DNA of 64,000 nucleotides from Sphingomonas sp. Leaf343. GTDB lineage: Bacteria > Pseudomonadota > Alphaproteobacteria > Sphingomonadales > Sphingomonadaceae. Shown piece by piece: positions 40,499-50,022 of the stretch (its first letter is position 1; each line of letters starts with the position of its first letter). The position numbers were made by a program, and so were the translations under genes. The notes beneath the pieces were generated by a model. The model ran no database searches. It was not told the origin of the DNA and saw nothing but the letters and a program-made list of their open reading frames with translations. The stretch spans positions 186,001-250,000 of the forward strand of contig NZ_LMPG01000011.1 of assembly GCF_001423765.1 (NCBI RefSeq), read 5' to 3'.

Positions 40499-41514
40499 AG
40501 GCGAACGCCAGCCAGATCCGTCAGGCGCTGGCCGCGCCCCGCCCCGCCGTCCGTTTCCATCTGCTCCACGGCCCCGACGAGGCGGGGGCCGACGCACTGG
40601 CCCGGGTGCTGGGCGAAGCAATGGGCAAGGGTGCGGAGCGGGTCGATCTCGATGGTGCGACATTGAAGGCCGACCCTGCCCGCCTCGCCGACGAAGCCGC
40701 GTCGATGTCGCTGTTTGGGGACAGGCGGTGGATCAGGATCACTGGTCTGGGTGAGGAAAGCCTCGCCGCGGTGACAGCCCTGCTGGAGGCGGAGAACGCA
40801 GGCAATCCCGTCGTTGCGATCGCCCCTTCCGTGAAGGCGACTGGCAAGGTCGTGAAGCTGGCGCAAGACTCCCCTGCCGCCCTCGCCTTCGCCTGCTATC
40901 CGCCAAACGCGCAGGATGCGGAGCGGCTGGCGGTGTCGCTCGCGACCGAGCAGGGGATGCGGGCAGCGCCCGGCGTCGCGGCGCGAATGGTGGCGGCGAG
41001 CGGCGGCGACCGGGCGGTGCTGGCACGCGAGATCGATAAGCTGGCGCTGTTTCTCGACGCGGCGCCCGATCGGCCCCGCGATCTCGATCACGAGGCGCTC
41101 GATGCCGTTGGTGCGGCGCTTGATGAAGCGGAGACGAGCCTCGCCGTCGAAGCCGTGGTCGAGGGGCGCGCCGATCTGCTGGCGGTCGAGCTGGCACGGA
41201 TGTCCGATAGCGGAACGTCGCCGATCATGTGGCTCCGTCAGCTCGTTCGTCGGCTGGGGTCGCTCGCGGACATGCGCGCGGACGTCGCACGCGGCGAGCC
41301 AGCGGACAGCGTCGTCAAGCGCCACCGCGTGTTCTGGAAAGAGGAACAGGCGACGATGCGCGCGCTGCGTCGCTGGTCGCCGGTCATGCTCGCCGACGCG
41401 CTTGGCCGCGCGCGCGCCGCCGAACGGGCGGTCATGGCATCGGGCAATGCCGGCCCCGTCCTTGCCGACCATGCTATCCTGACGCTGACGCGTGCAGTGA
41501 CGAAGCGCGGCTAG
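40495..41514 (+). CDS. holA: DNA polymerase III delta subunit
   Basis: Clamp-loader subunit that opens the beta ring. 339 aa from a GTG overlapping the lptE stop. AAA+-like N-terminal domain (FHLLHGPDEAGADALA), delta-specific SLFGDRRWIRI near residue 74, a middle lid region, and the helical C-terminal collar (MWLRQLVRRLGSLADM). The last gene of the DUF3576-leuS-lptE-holA operon. Its TAG shares bases with the parB TAG on the other strand (CTAG). Confidence 0.95.
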   Translation: MKANASQIRQALAAPRPAVRFHLLHGPDEAGADALARVLGEAMGKGAERVDLDGATLKADPARLADEAASMSLFGDRRWIRITGLGEESLAAVTALLEAENAGNPVVAIAPSVKATGKVVKLAQDSPAALAFACYPPNAQDAERLAVSLATEQGMRAAPGVAARMVAASGGDRAVLAREIDKLALFLDAAPDRPRDLDHEALDAVGAALDEAETSLAVEAVVEGRADLLAVELARMSDSGTSPIMWLRQLVRRLGSLADMRADVARGEPADSVVKRHRVFWKEEQATMRALRRWSPVMLADALGRARAAERAVMASGNAGPVLADHAILTLTRAVTKRG

Positions 41515-42407
41515 ATCGTCTCGCCGGTAAGCCGCTGACAGAGCATGTCGAGCTGGTCGAGGGTCGAATAGGCCAGCGTCAGGCTGCCGCCCTTCTCTCC
41601 GCCATGCGCGATCGTCACGGTCACGCCCAGCAGATCGGCAAGCTGTCGTTGCAAGGCCGCAATATCGGCATCGGGCGGCACGGGCGCGGTACGTTCACCA
41701 CGTGACTCCGTGCGACGCGGCTTGGTGTCGCGCGCGAGCTTCTCTGTCTCGCGCACCGATAGCCCGCGGCGGACGACCTGTTCGGCCAGCCCCTCGACAT
41801 CGGGTGCCCCCAGCAGCGCACGCGCGTGACCCATCGACAGCGACCCGTCGACCACCCGCGCCTGAACCGGATCGGGCAGCTCCAGCAGCCTTAACAGATT
41901 GGCGACATGACTGCGCGATTTATGAACGATCCGCGCCAGCGCCTCCTGAGTGTGGCCGTAATCGCCGGCCAACCGCTGATACGCCTGCGCCTCTTCGATC
42001 GCGTTGAGATCCTGACGCTGGATATTCTCGACCAGCGCGATTTCAAGCGTTTCGGCGTCGTTGAAGTCGCGAACGACCACGGGAACTTCGTGCAGACGCG
42101 CCCGCTGCGCCGCCCGCCAGCGGCGTTCGCCAGCGACGATCTGGTACTGGTGACCGTGCGGCCGTACCACGATCGGCTGGATGACGCCGCGCGACGCGAT
42201 CGACGCGGCGAGTTCGTCCAGCATCGCCTCGTCAAAATGTCGGCGCGGCTGCTCGGGGTGCGGCGCGAGAGCGCTTACGGGCAGCATCCGCACGCCGGGC
42301 CCCGGTTCGGAACCCGGCGTGACCGGCGTCTCGCGCGCCATTTCCCCCAGCAGGGCATTGAGCCCACGGCCAAGGCCACCGCGCGGCCGTCGTCCGGCAT
42401 CGCTCAT
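41511..42407 (-). CDS. parB: Chromosome-partitioning protein ParB
   Basis: CTP-dependent clamp that loads at parS and organises the origin region for segregation. 298 aa. N-terminal basic GLGRGLNALLG, the CTP-binding GERRWRA motif (93-99), the ENIQRQDLN motif, the helix-turn-helix domain (about 150-190) that reads parS, and the C-terminal dimerisation domain. The ATG overlaps the parA stop (ATGA). Two parS sites lie 0.8 and 3.2 kb away. Confidence 0.97.
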   Translation of the reverse strand: MSDAGRRPRGGLGRGLNALLGEMARETPVTPGSEPGPGVRMLPVSALAPHPEQPRRHFDEAMLDELAASIASRGVIQPIVVRPHGHQYQIVAGERRWRAAQRARLHEVPVVVRDFNDAETLEIALVENIQRQDLNAIEEAQAYQRLAGDYGHTQEALARIVHKSRSHVANLLRLLELPDPVQARVVDGSLSMGHARALLGAPDVEGLAEQVVRRGLSVRETEKLARDTKPRRTESRGERTAPVPPDADIAALQRQLADLLGVTVTIAHGGEKGGSLTLAYSTLDQLDMLCQRLTGETI

Positions 42408-43198
42408 GCGGCGGCGTCCACCGGCGTCTTGGGCAGCCGCTGGATCATCTCCCGCGCGAGCGCCATATAGGCCTCCGATCCGGAACAACGATGATCGTAG
42501 ATCAGCGCGGGCAAGCCGTGACTGGGCGCTTCGGACAGGCGGACGTTGCGCGGGATCACAGTGTCGAACACGACCTTACCCAGCACGGCGCGGACATCCG
42601 TCGATACCTGTTCGGTCAGCCGGTTACGGCGATCGTACATCGTCAGGGCCACGCCCAAAATCGCCAGACCGGGATTGAAGCGTTCCCGAATGCGTTCGAC
42701 CGTACTCAGGAGTTGTGACAGGCCCTCCAGCGCGAAGAACTCGCACTGTAACGGCACGAGCAATCGATCCGCGGCAACCATGGCGTTGATCGTCAACAGT
42801 CCGAGCGACGGCGGACAATCGATCAGCACGATGTCCCATCGCGATGCACTCGCGCGGATAGCGGCATCCAGCCGGTGGGTGCGATCGTCATACTCCACAA
42901 GCTCGATCTCCGCACCCGAAAGGTCGACGGTGGCGGGTAGAACATCCAGTCGCGGAACCTTGCTCGGCACAACCGCCGCATCGACCGGGCAGTCGCCGAG
43001 CAACACGTCATAGCTCGACCGTTCCCGCTGCGACTGGCCTATACCGAGTCCCGTGGAGGCATTGCCCTGCGGATCGAGATCGACCAGCAGCACACGCTGC
43101 CCGGTGGCGGCAAGTGCGGTTCCAAGATTGATCGCGCTCGTGGTTTTGCCCACGCCACCCTTCTGATTGGCGATCGCGACGCAGATCATCGTGGACAC
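42404..43198 (-). CDS. parA: Chromosome-partitioning ATPase ParA (Soj)
   Basis: Walker-type ATPase that pulls the ParB-parS complex during segregation. 264 aa. Deviant Walker A KGGVGKTT (13-20, with the signature Lys13), Walker A' LVDLDPQGNAST, and Walker B VLIDCPPSLG. The start overlaps the rsmG stop region by 13 bp, and the stop overlaps the parB ATG, so rsmG-parA-parB are tightly coupled. Confidence 0.97.
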   Translation of the reverse strand: MSTMICVAIANQKGGVGKTTSAINLGTALAATGQRVLLVDLDPQGNASTGLGIGQSQRERSSYDVLLGDCPVDAAVVPSKVPRLDVLPATVDLSGAEIELVEYDDRTHRLDAAIRASASRWDIVLIDCPPSLGLLTINAMVAADRLLVPLQCEFFALEGLSQLLSTVERIRERFNPGLAILGVALTMYDRRNRLTEQVSTDVRAVLGKVVFDTVIPRNVRLSEAPSHGLPALIYDHRCSGSEAYMALAREMIQRLPKTPVDAAA

Positions 43199-43794
43199 CC
43201 GTCAAGAATGACGATCGACGACGTTGACTCCGTGACGCTTTGTTCCACGTGAAACATCATGCCCCTCGCCTCGACCTGTGATGGAAGATCGCCCAACGCC
43301 GTTGCCCCTCTCGGCAACAGCCAGCGCGTCGTTGGTGTGCAGCAATGCCCGGCGGCAAGCAAAAGCTTTTCGACAGATGCGACCGCTCGCGCAGTAATAA
43401 CGTCAGCTCTGACCGTCACTGCCTCAACCTTGGCCTCCATCACCTCCGCCGATGGGATCGCCAAGCTTGCGATGCAGTCATTCAGAAACATCACGCGCCG
43501 CTTGCGAGGCTCGACCATGGTCATGATCCCCACGCCCGCCAAAGCCAGGACGATACCGGGAAAACCACCGCCAGATCCGATATCCATCCAGCGCCCTTGC
43601 CCGCCTCCCGCCAGTTCAAGCAGCTGAAGCGAGTCGGCGACGTGCCGTTGCCAGATGACCGGGATCGTACCCGGCGAGATCAGGTTTTGCCGCCCGTTCT
43701 CGTCGATCACCATAGCAACGAACCGCTCGATCTTCGCCATCGCGTCGGCGTCGACGCGTGCCGCGACCCAGGCCATTGCCTCGTCTTCGGTCAT
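43186..43794 (-). CDS. rsmG: 16S rRNA (guanine527-N7)-methyltransferase
   Basis: SAM-dependent methylation of G527 in 16S rRNA (GidB). 202 aa. [22 protein letters not shown] is the family N-terminal motif, SAM-binding [11 protein letters not shown] follows, then [12 protein letters not shown] and LLPRG. The last codons (43241-43256) contain a parS palindrome, so the C-terminal residues MFHVEQ are encoded by ParB-binding DNA. The 4-nt overlap with mnmG couples it upstream. Confidence 0.96.
   Translation of the reverse strand: MTEDEAMAWVAARVDADAMAKIERFVAMVIDENGRQNLISPGTIPVIWQRHVADSLQLLELAGGGQGRWMDIGSGGGFPGIVLALAGVGIMTMVEPRKRRVMFLNDCIASLAIPSAEVMEAKVEAVTVRADVITARAVASVEKLLLAAGHCCTPTTRWLLPRGATALGDLPSQVEARGMMFHVEQSVTESTSSIVILDGCPR
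43241..43256. promoter_or_regulatory. parS centromere site inside the 3' end of rsmG
   Basis: TGTTCCACGTGAAACA, matching the near-universal parS palindrome with a single asymmetric position. It overlaps codons for MFHVEQ of rsmG and lies just upstream of parA, so ParB loading here could also affect parAB transcription. Confidence 0.88.
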
Positions 43795-45614
43795 GCCGCT
43801 TTCCTGCTATGCAACAGAACCGCACTTAGCGCAGCCGGCGTGATCCCACGGATCCTTGCCGCCGCTGCCAGTGATCGTGGCTTGCTGGCCGTTAACCGCG
43901 CCACCATTTCGTTGGAGAGTCCCGGTATGCCTGCATAATGCAGATCAGGTGCCAGACCGATATCCTCCTCGCGGCGCATCCTCTCGACCTCTACGGCCTG
44001 GCGTTCGAGGTAAGGCGCGTAGCGCGCATCCTGTACGGTTTCCGACACGACATCTGCATCCGCCGCCAGATCCGGGGCGACGTGATCCAGTGTCACACCG
44101 TCGAAGCGCAGCCACTCCCAAGCATTTCGCCGCGCGCCGTCTTGCGCCACTCTACCTCCCGCCGTCGCAATCGCCGACGACGTGACTTCCCGCTGCAGTA
44201 GCTGCCGCACCCGTGACCGCTCCTCGGACCGGGAATGCTGGTGCTCCATCCGCTCTTTCGTCAGCGCACCGGCCTCTTCGGCGATCGGCCCCAGACGCGT
44301 TTCAGCATTATCGGCTCGCAAGGCCAGCCGATATTCCGCTCGCGCGGTTAGCATTCGATATGGCTCGGTCACCCCTTGCAACACCAGATCGTCGATCATC
44401 ACCCCGATATAGCTGGAGGCGCGATCGAGGACGACAGGTGCCAGTTCCCTCGCATAGGCTGCTGCATTCAATCCCGCGATCAGCCCCTGCCCCGCAGCCT
44501 CTTCGTACCCCGTCGTGCCATTGATCTGCCCCGCGAAGTACAGACCGCGCACGTCCCGCAATGCCAGGGTCGGCGCGAGGGCACGCGCGTCGAGATGGTC
44601 ATACTCGACGGCATAGCCGGGCATCGTGATCCGGGCATGCTCCAAACCCGGGATCGTCGCCATCATCGCTTGCTGGGTCGCGGTCGACAGGCTGGTCGAC
44701 AGACCGTTGGGATAGACGGTGGTATCGTCCAGACCCTCGGGTTCAAGGAACACCTGATGCCCGTCACGGTCCCCGAACCGGTCCACCTTGTCTTCGATCG
44801 AGGGGCAGTACCGTGGCCCTTGCCCTTCGATTGCGCCCGAGAACAGCGGCGACTCCGGCATCGCATTACGAATGAGGGCGTGAGTCGCGGCGTTGGTTCG
44901 TGTGATGGCGCATGCGACTTGAGGCAGGCGGCGGCGGCGAGTCAGCGCCGACATGGACCAGGGTTCGACGTCCGACCCCTGCTCCTCAAGCGACGCCCAA
45001 TCGATGGTCCGCCCGTCCAGCCGCGGCGGCGTTCCGGTCTTCAGCCGAGCCATCGGCAAACCCAGCGCCCGGAGCGACACCGCCAAAGGACCGGCAGCGC
45101 GTTCGGCTATCCGTCCGCCATGATGACGTTCGGTGCCTCGAAAGATCGTTGCCCCGAGAAATGTGCCGGTCGCGATGACGACGGATCGCCCGAGGATCGT
45201 GCTGCCATCGTTCAACTTCACTCCCGTGACGTTGGCACCTTTTAACATCAGTTCCGTCGCTTCCGCGGTGACGATCGTGACGTTCGTCCGATCAAGCGCG
45301 TGCCTTACGGCCGCTGCGTAATTGCGGCGATCGGCCTGGATACGGGGCCCTTGAACCGCCGCCCCCTTGCTGCGGTTGAGCATCCGGTGGTGGATCGCCG
45401 CAGCATCAGCGGCAACTGCCATGATGCCGTCGAAGGCATCGACTTCCCGGACGATATGTCCTTTGCCCAGCCCGCCGATCGACGGATTGCACGACATCTG
45501 ACCGATGTTCGCCGTAGAGAATGTCAGAAGCGCAACCGATGCGCCACGCCGATGTGCGGCTGCGGCTGCTTCGACGCCGGCATGGCCGGCACCAATTACC
45601 AGAACGTCATACAT
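43791..45614 (-). CDS. mnmG: tRNA uridine-5-carboxymethylaminomethyl synthesis enzyme MnmG
   Basis: FAD-dependent partner of MnmE that builds the cmnm5 group on wobble U34 of tRNA. 607 aa. N-terminal FAD site [14 protein letters not shown], then [18 protein letters not shown], the second motif [11 protein letters not shown], and [26 protein letters not shown]-terminal helical MnmE-binding domain ends at LDLH-like [12 protein letters not shown]. It lies between the two parS sites and is coupled to rsmG by a 4-nt overlap. Confidence 0.97.
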   Translation of the reverse strand: MYDVLVIGAGHAGVEAAAAAHRRGASVALLTFSTANIGQMSCNPSIGGLGKGHIVREVDAFDGIMAVAADAAAIHHRMLNRSKGAAVQGPRIQADRRNYAAAVRHALDRTNVTIVTAEATELMLKGANVTGVKLNDGSTILGRSVVIATGTFLGATIFRGTERHHGGRIAERAAGPLAVSLRALGLPMARLKTGTPPRLDGRTIDWASLEEQGSDVEPWSMSALTRRRRLPQVACAITRTNAATHALIRNAMPESPLFSGAIEGQGPRYCPSIEDKVDRFGDRDGHQVFLEPEGLDDTTVYPNGLSTSLSTATQQAMMATIPGLEHARITMPGYAVEYDHLDARALAPTLALRDVRGLYFAGQINGTTGYEEAAGQGLIAGLNAAAYARELAPVVLDRASSYIGVMIDDLVLQGVTEPYRMLTARAEYRLALRADNAETRLGPIAEEAGALTKERMEHQHSRSEERSRVRQLLQREVTSSAIATAGGRVAQDGARRNAWEWLRFDGVTLDHVAPDLAADADVVSETVQDARYAPYLERQAVEVERMRREEDIGLAPDLHYAGIPGLSNEMVARLTASKPRSLAAAARIRGITPAALSAVLLHSRKAA

Positions 45615-45652
45615 TCCTCCGCAATGCCGCGAGGCATGGCAAAGGTCAAAAT

Positions 45653-45668
45653 TGTTCCACGTGGAACA
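45653..45668. promoter_or_regulatory. parS centromere site between mnmE and mnmG
   Basis: TGTTCCACGTGGAACA, a perfect 16-bp palindrome of the parS type, sitting 4 bp past the mnmE stop and 39 bp before mnmG. Confidence 0.9.
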
Positions 45669-45671
45669 TGG

Positions 45672-46943
45672 CTATTTGCCAAGACAGAAGCGTGAGAAAA
45701 GCGCATCCAGCATCAGGTCCGTCGCATTGGCACCCGTAATCTCCGCCAGTAATAGGCGCGCAAGCCGCAAATTTTCCGCGAGCAGCAGCGGATCCGCCGA
45801 TCTATCCGACAGCGCAGCCGATGCTGCAACGCACAAATCCTGCTGATGCCGTTTCAATGGCAACAAGTCGTCCGTAGGAACAAGTGCTTCGGCACGTACC
45901 TGAATAATCGACCACAAAGCCTCGATCGACGACGGATCGTCGCGCGCGGTAGCCACCGTCGCATCAGCAGGCACGTCGTTTCGTCCCGTAACATCCCTCC
46001 GACTATGAACACGTACGGCGTCGGCCCGCGGAGCCTCGACGTCCCCCAGCCAGAGAAGAATATCCGCTTGCTCGACCGCCTGCCTGGCACGGTCCACCCC
46101 GATGGCCTCGACCAGATCGTCCGTCGCGGTCAACCCCGCGGTATCGGTCAACCGATACGCCATCCCCTGTCTCGCGACCTGTACCTCGATCCGGTCGCGC
46201 GTCGTCCCTACCACCGGCGACACGATCGCGGCATCCTGCTGCACGAGCAGATTAAACAAGGTCGACTTTCCCGCATTCGGTGGTCCGGCCAGGACGACCG
46301 TCACGCCGCGGTGCAGCGCGTCGACGGATGGAGCCGCCGCAACCTGCCTGATCGTGTCCGACAGCTCCTGCATGTCCGACTGTATCGATCCGACATCCTC
46401 GTGGACATCGTCCTCGTCGCCATAATCCAGCAAAGCCTCGATCCGCGCCGACAGGATCGCAACCTCGGTCATCCATCGCTCGACCGACCGGCTGACACTC
46501 CCCTCCGCCGCGGCCAAAGCCATCCGCCGCTGCGTCTCCGTCTCGGCCGCGAGAAGATCGGCCAGACCCTCCGCCTCGGTCACGTCGAGCCGGCCGTTTA
46601 TCACCGCGCGCCGTGTGAACTCACCGGGTTGCGCCAACCGGACGCCCGGCTGTTCGATGAGAGCTGCCATGATCGCCGCGACGACGGCACGCCCACCGTG
46701 ACAGTGAATCTCGACGAGATCCTCGCCCGTCGCCGTCGCCGGTCCGGGAAAAATCAGCATCAGCACGCGGTCGAGCAACATGCCTCCCGGATGGCGCAAT
46801 GTCCGTACGCGCGCGGTTCGGGGCGGCGGCAGCGTCCCCGCCATCGTTGCGGCCACTGCAAGCGCGACCGGCCCGCTGACCCGGATCACGGCGATCGCCG
46901 CCGGCGGCTGTCCGCTGGACAATGCCGCGATCGTATCGGTCAT
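45672..46943 (-). CDS. mnmE: tRNA modification GTPase MnmE
   Basis: GTPase and tetrahydrofolate-binding partner of MnmG in wobble-uridine modification. 423 aa. N-terminal THF-binding domain (about 1-115), central helical domain with inserted G domain (P-loop GPPNAGKS at 220-227, DTAGL switch II), and the catalytic C-terminal FCLGK (Cys420). The ATG overlaps the stop of the DUF6489 gene. Downstream, the parS site separates it from mnmG. Confidence 0.97.
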   Translation of the reverse strand: MTDTIAALSSGQPPAAIAVIRVSGPVALAVAATMAGTLPPPRTARVRTLRHPGGMLLDRVLMLIFPGPATATGEDLVEIHCHGGRAVVAAIMAALIEQPGVRLAQPGEFTRRAVINGRLDVTEAEGLADLLAAETETQRRMALAAAEGSVSRSVERWMTEVAILSARIEALLDYGDEDDVHEDVGSIQSDMQELSDTIRQVAAAPSVDALHRGVTVVLAGPPNAGKSTLFNLLVQQDAAIVSPVVGTTRDRIEVQVARQGMAYRLTDTAGLTATDDLVEAIGVDRARQAVEQADILLWLGDVEAPRADAVRVHSRRDVTGRNDVPADATVATARDDPSSIEALWSIIQVRAEALVPTDDLLPLKRHQQDLCVAASAALSDRSADPLLLAENLRLARLLLAEITGANATDLMLDALFSRFCLGK

Positions 46944-47185
46944 CCCTTGGATGCAGCGCCGATCGTGCCGGCGCTATCGAGCATCTGCCGCCAGAATCGC
47001 ATGCCGGCATCGCCCATCGGTGCCCAGCTCTTCAACATGCCCTCCAGCAACTCGGGCTGGACTTTCCCCTGCATCGCTTCCTGCATCATCGCGACATATT
47101 GGTCGTGCAGCGGCGTCAGATCCGGCAGGCCCATCGCCCGACGTGCCTCATCGGGCGTGCAGTCGATCTCGATCGTCACCTTCAT
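46940..47185 (-). CDS. DUF6489 family small protein
   Basis: 81-aa protein starting MKVTIEIDCTPDEARRAMGLPDLTPLHD, the conserved core of the DUF6489 family found upstream of mnmE in alphaproteobacteria. A GGGGA ribosome site about 9 nt upstream supports the ATG at 47185 over one nine codons earlier. The N-terminal part looks like a beta-strand then helix; the C-terminal part is helical and ends GTIGAASKG. Function unknown. Coupled to mnmE by an ATGA overlap. Confidence 0.85.
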   Translation of the reverse strand: MKVTIEIDCTPDEARRAMGLPDLTPLHDQYVAMMQEAMQGKVQPELLEGMLKSWAPMGDAGMRFWRQMLDSAGTIGAASKG

Positions 47186-47257
47186 GTCGCATATCCCCGG
47201 CCGCCGTGGCACCGCATAGCGCCACGGCAGCGTGCTCCCGTCAACCGGACGGGCATC

Positions 47258-47986
47258 TCAACCGAACAGGCTGGCGACGCCGAGCGTAGTCTCGCTACCG
47301 ATCCAGCCCTCGTAGATCATCTTGAACGCCACGAAGACGATGACCGCGAGACCGACATAGGCGATCCAGCGATACTTGTTGATGATCTGCGCGATAAAGT
47401 TCGCCGCCAGCCCCATCAGTGCCACCGACAGCAGCAATCCGACGACGAGGATGCCCGGATGCTCGCGCGCCGCCCCGGCGACCGCAAGGACGTTGTCGAG
47501 GCTCATCGACACGTCCGCCACCGCCACCGCCCAGGCCGCGCCGGCGAAGCTCTTGGCAGAGCGGATGCCTGACGCCTCGTCTCCGGCGATCTCCTCGGAA
47601 CCGGGATTGTGGCCACCCTCACGGATCTCGCGCCAGAATTTCCAGCTCACCCACAGCAGCAACAGTCCGCCGGCGAAGATCAGGCCGACGATGCCCATCA
47701 GCCACGTGACGATCAGCGCAAACAGGATACGCAGCACCAACGCCGCGCCGATACCGATCAGGATCACCTTCTTGCGCTGATCCGCGGGCAGGCCCGCCGC
47801 CAGCGCCCCGACCACGATCGCATTGTCGCCCGCGAGCACGAGGTCGATCATCAGCACCGATCCGAAAGCGGCCAGCGCGGCGGGTTCGGTGATGTTGGAA
47901 AAGTCGGCGACGATGTGCTGCCAGATGTCGGCGGGCGAACCCGGTCCGCTCGCGACGGCCGCGGCCAGAAGGGTGATGATGGACAT
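47258..47986 (-). CDS. TerC family integral membrane protein
   Basis: 242-aa polytopic inner-membrane protein of the TerC/YjbE family, whose members export Mn2+ or are linked to tellurite resistance. Seven or so transmembrane helices; the two conserved acidic motifs are LMIDLVLAGDNAIVVGAL and VAVADVSMSLDNVLAVAGAA, where the Asp/Asn residues likely bind metal. GGGAG lies about 7 nt before the ATG at 47986. No yybP-ykoY (Mn) riboswitch was recognised upstream. Substrate metal is inference from the family. Confidence 0.9.
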   Translation of the reverse strand: MSIITLLAAAVASGPGSPADIWQHIVADFSNITEPAALAAFGSVLMIDLVLAGDNAIVVGALAAGLPADQRKKVILIGIGAALVLRILFALIVTWLMGIVGLIFAGGLLLLWVSWKFWREIREGGHNPGSEEIAGDEASGIRSAKSFAGAAWAVAVADVSMSLDNVLAVAGAAREHPGILVVGLLLSVALMGLAANFIAQIINKYRWIAYVGLAVIVFVAFKMIYEGWIGSETTLGVASLFG

Positions 47987-48126
47987 GTCGGCTCCCGATG
48001 ACGCTTCGGTCACCTCATAGCGCAACATGCCGGTGTTACGAGCGAAAGTCGCTTAATGCCGTCGTTCTCGACGCTTGCTGTGACCACGACGCGGGCAAAG
48101 CCACCGTCGTCGGTCCGGCCGCGCTC

Positions 48127-48163
48127 GGCCAACCCCTGCCGCAAGGTGCGGCAGGGGTTGGCC
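48127..48163. terminator. Perfect 17-bp inverted repeat downstream of rho
   Basis: Left arm GGCCAACCCCTGCCGCA and its exact complement enclose an AGG loop, 6 bp beyond the rho stop codon. It makes an extremely stable hairpin but has no U-tract in either direction, so it could be an RNA 3'-end stabiliser, a Rho-linked terminator or a protein-binding site. Confidence 0.6.
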
Positions 48164-48169
48164 GCCACG

Positions 48170-49426
48170 TTACTGATTCATGCTGTCGAAGAAGTCGTGG
48201 TTGGTCTTCGAGTTCTTCATCTTGTCGAGCAGGAATTCCATCGAGTCGATCGTACCCATCTGCATCAGGATGCGGCGCAGGACCCACATCTTGGACAGCT
48301 TGTCCTTCTCGACCAGCAGCTCTTCCTTGCGCGTGCCGCTCTTGCCGACGTCCAACGCCGGGAAGATGCGCTTGTCCGCGACCTTGCGGTCGAGCACGAT
48401 TTCGGAGTTGCCGGTGCCCTTGAACTCCTCGAAGATCACCTCGTCCATGCGGCTGCCGGTGTCGATCAGCGCGGTGGCGATGATCGAGAGCGAGCCGCCC
48501 TCCTCGATGTTGCGCGCCGCACCGAAGAACCGCTTCGGGCGCTGCAACGCGTTGGCGTCGACACCACCGGTCAGGACCTTGCCCGACGACGGCACGACCG
48601 TGTTGTAGGCACGGCCCAGACGCGTGATCGAATCGAGCAGGATCACCACATCGCGCTTGTGCTCGACCAGCCGCTTCGCCTTCTCGATCACCATCTCGGC
48701 GACCTGCACGTGGCGCTGCGCCGGTTCGTCGAAGGTCGACGACACCACTTCACCCTTCACGGAGCGCTGCATGTCGGTGACTTCCTCGGGCCGCTCGTCG
48801 ATCAGCAGCACGATCAGGAACACTTCGGGATGATTGTCGGTGATCGCCTTGGCGATGTTCTGCAACATCACCGTCTTGCCGACGCGGGGCGGCGCGACGA
48901 TCAGCGTACGCTGGCCCTTGCCCTGCGGCGAGACGATGTCGATGACGCGCGCCGACTTGTCCTTCTGCGTCGGGTCCTCCGGGTCGAGCGTCAGCTTCGA
49001 TTCCGGGTAGAGCGGCGTCAGGTTGTCGAAATTGACGCGGTGACGAACCATGTCGGGATCGTCGAAATTGACCGCGGTCAGCCGCACCAGCGCGAAATAG
49101 CGCTCGCCGTCCTTCGGCCCCCGAATCTCGCCCTCGACCGTATCGCCGGTGCGCAGCCCGTGCTTGCGGACCTGATTGGGCGAGACATAGATGTCGTCCG
49201 GGCCGGCAAGGTAATTCGCTTCCGGACTACGCAGGAAGCCGAAACCGTCCTGCAACACCTCGATCGTGCCCAGCCCCATGATCTGGTCGCCGCGTTCCGC
49301 CTGTTCCTTGAGGATGGCGAACAGCAGGTCCTGCTTGCGCAGCGTCGACGCGCTTTCGACGCCCAGTTCCTCGGCGAGCTGCACCAGCTCGGCGGGCGTC
49401 TTCTTCTTCAGGTCTTTGAGATGCAT
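48170..49426 (-). CDS. rho: Transcription termination factor Rho
   Basis: Hexameric RNA-dependent ATPase that ends transcription. 418 aa from the ATG at 49426 ([15 protein letters not shown]), the usual start. N-terminal helical and cold-shock-type RNA-binding domain ([22 protein letters not shown]), then the ATPase with PPRVGKT (Lys184), [14 protein letters not shown], and the R-loop [11 protein letters not shown]. Highly conserved. It follows hemJ with a 137-bp gap that may contain its own leader. Confidence 0.98.
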   Translation of the reverse strand: MHLKDLKKKTPAELVQLAEELGVESASTLRKQDLLFAILKEQAERGDQIMGLGTIEVLQDGFGFLRSPEANYLAGPDDIYVSPNQVRKHGLRTGDTVEGEIRGPKDGERYFALVRLTAVNFDDPDMVRHRVNFDNLTPLYPESKLTLDPEDPTQKDKSARVIDIVSPQGKGQRTLIVAPPRVGKTVMLQNIAKAITDNHPEVFLIVLLIDERPEEVTDMQRSVKGEVVSSTFDEPAQRHVQVAEMVIEKAKRLVEHKRDVVILLDSITRLGRAYNTVVPSSGKVLTGGVDANALQRPKRFFGAARNIEEGGSLSIIATALIDTGSRMDEVIFEEFKGTGNSEIVLDRKVADKRIFPALDVGKSGTRKEELLVEKDKLSKMWVLRRILMQMGTIDSMEFLLDKMKNSKTNHDFFDSMNQ

Positions 49427-49563
49427 GGAAAAGTCCGGATGCGAGCGTCGGGCGGCGAAGGATCGCAAACGAACCGAAGCTGGAAAGGCGCGTGGATACG
49501 CGGCAGGACGCCGCTACGCGAGACAGGGAGGTAAGCGGCTCGCTACCTCCCGTCAAGCCGGGT

Positions 49564-50022
49564 TCAGGGTTTTACGATCACCAGCACCACGATCAGCGTC
49601 ACCGCCAGCGCGGGCACCTCGTTCAGCATCCTGAGCTTGCGCCCGTCGAGCGTCGGCTTCCCCCGCGCCAGCGTCTTCGCATAGCCGACCGCCCAGCCGT
49701 GATAGCCCGACAGCAGGACCACCAGCAGCAGCTTGGCGTGGAGCCAGCCCAGCCCGGACACGCCGTCGAACAGCCCCAGATTGGCCGCCAGCATCAGCCC
49801 CAGCACCCAGACGACGATCATCGCCGGCGTCAGGATGATGTGGCGGATCTTGCCCTCGCGCGACACCCACTCGGCGGCCTCGTCCGTCCGTCCGGCGGCC
49901 AGCGCCTCCTGATGATAGACCAGATAGCGCGGCAGCATGAACAGCCCCGCCATCCAGAAGATGACGAAGATCAGATGCGCCGCCTTCACCCAGTCATAGG
50001 TCGCGCCCAGCCAGCCGATCAT
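49564..50022 (-). CDS. hemJ: Protoporphyrinogen oxidase HemJ
   Basis: Membrane enzyme oxidising protoporphyrinogen IX to protoporphyrin IX. 152 aa with four transmembrane helices. KAAHLIFVIFWMAGLFMLPR near the N-terminus carries the conserved histidine, and GRKLRMLNEVPALAV is the C-terminal family motif. It is the usual alphaproteobacterial replacement for HemY/HemG. The ATG overlaps the hemE stop (ATGA), pairing two late heme-pathway genes. Confidence 0.92.
   Translation of the reverse strand: MIGWLGATYDWVKAAHLIFVIFWMAGLFMLPRYLVYHQEALAAGRTDEAAEWVSREGKIRHIILTPAMIVVWVLGLMLAANLGLFDGVSGLGWLHAKLLLVVLLSGYHGWAVGYAKTLARGKPTLDGRKLRMLNEVPALAVTLIVVLVIVKP

Noticed and set aside
47987..48126. Possible yybP-ykoY manganese riboswitch before terC
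   Set aside because: The conserved loops of that family could not be found; only a ribosome site and general GC-rich sequence are visible.
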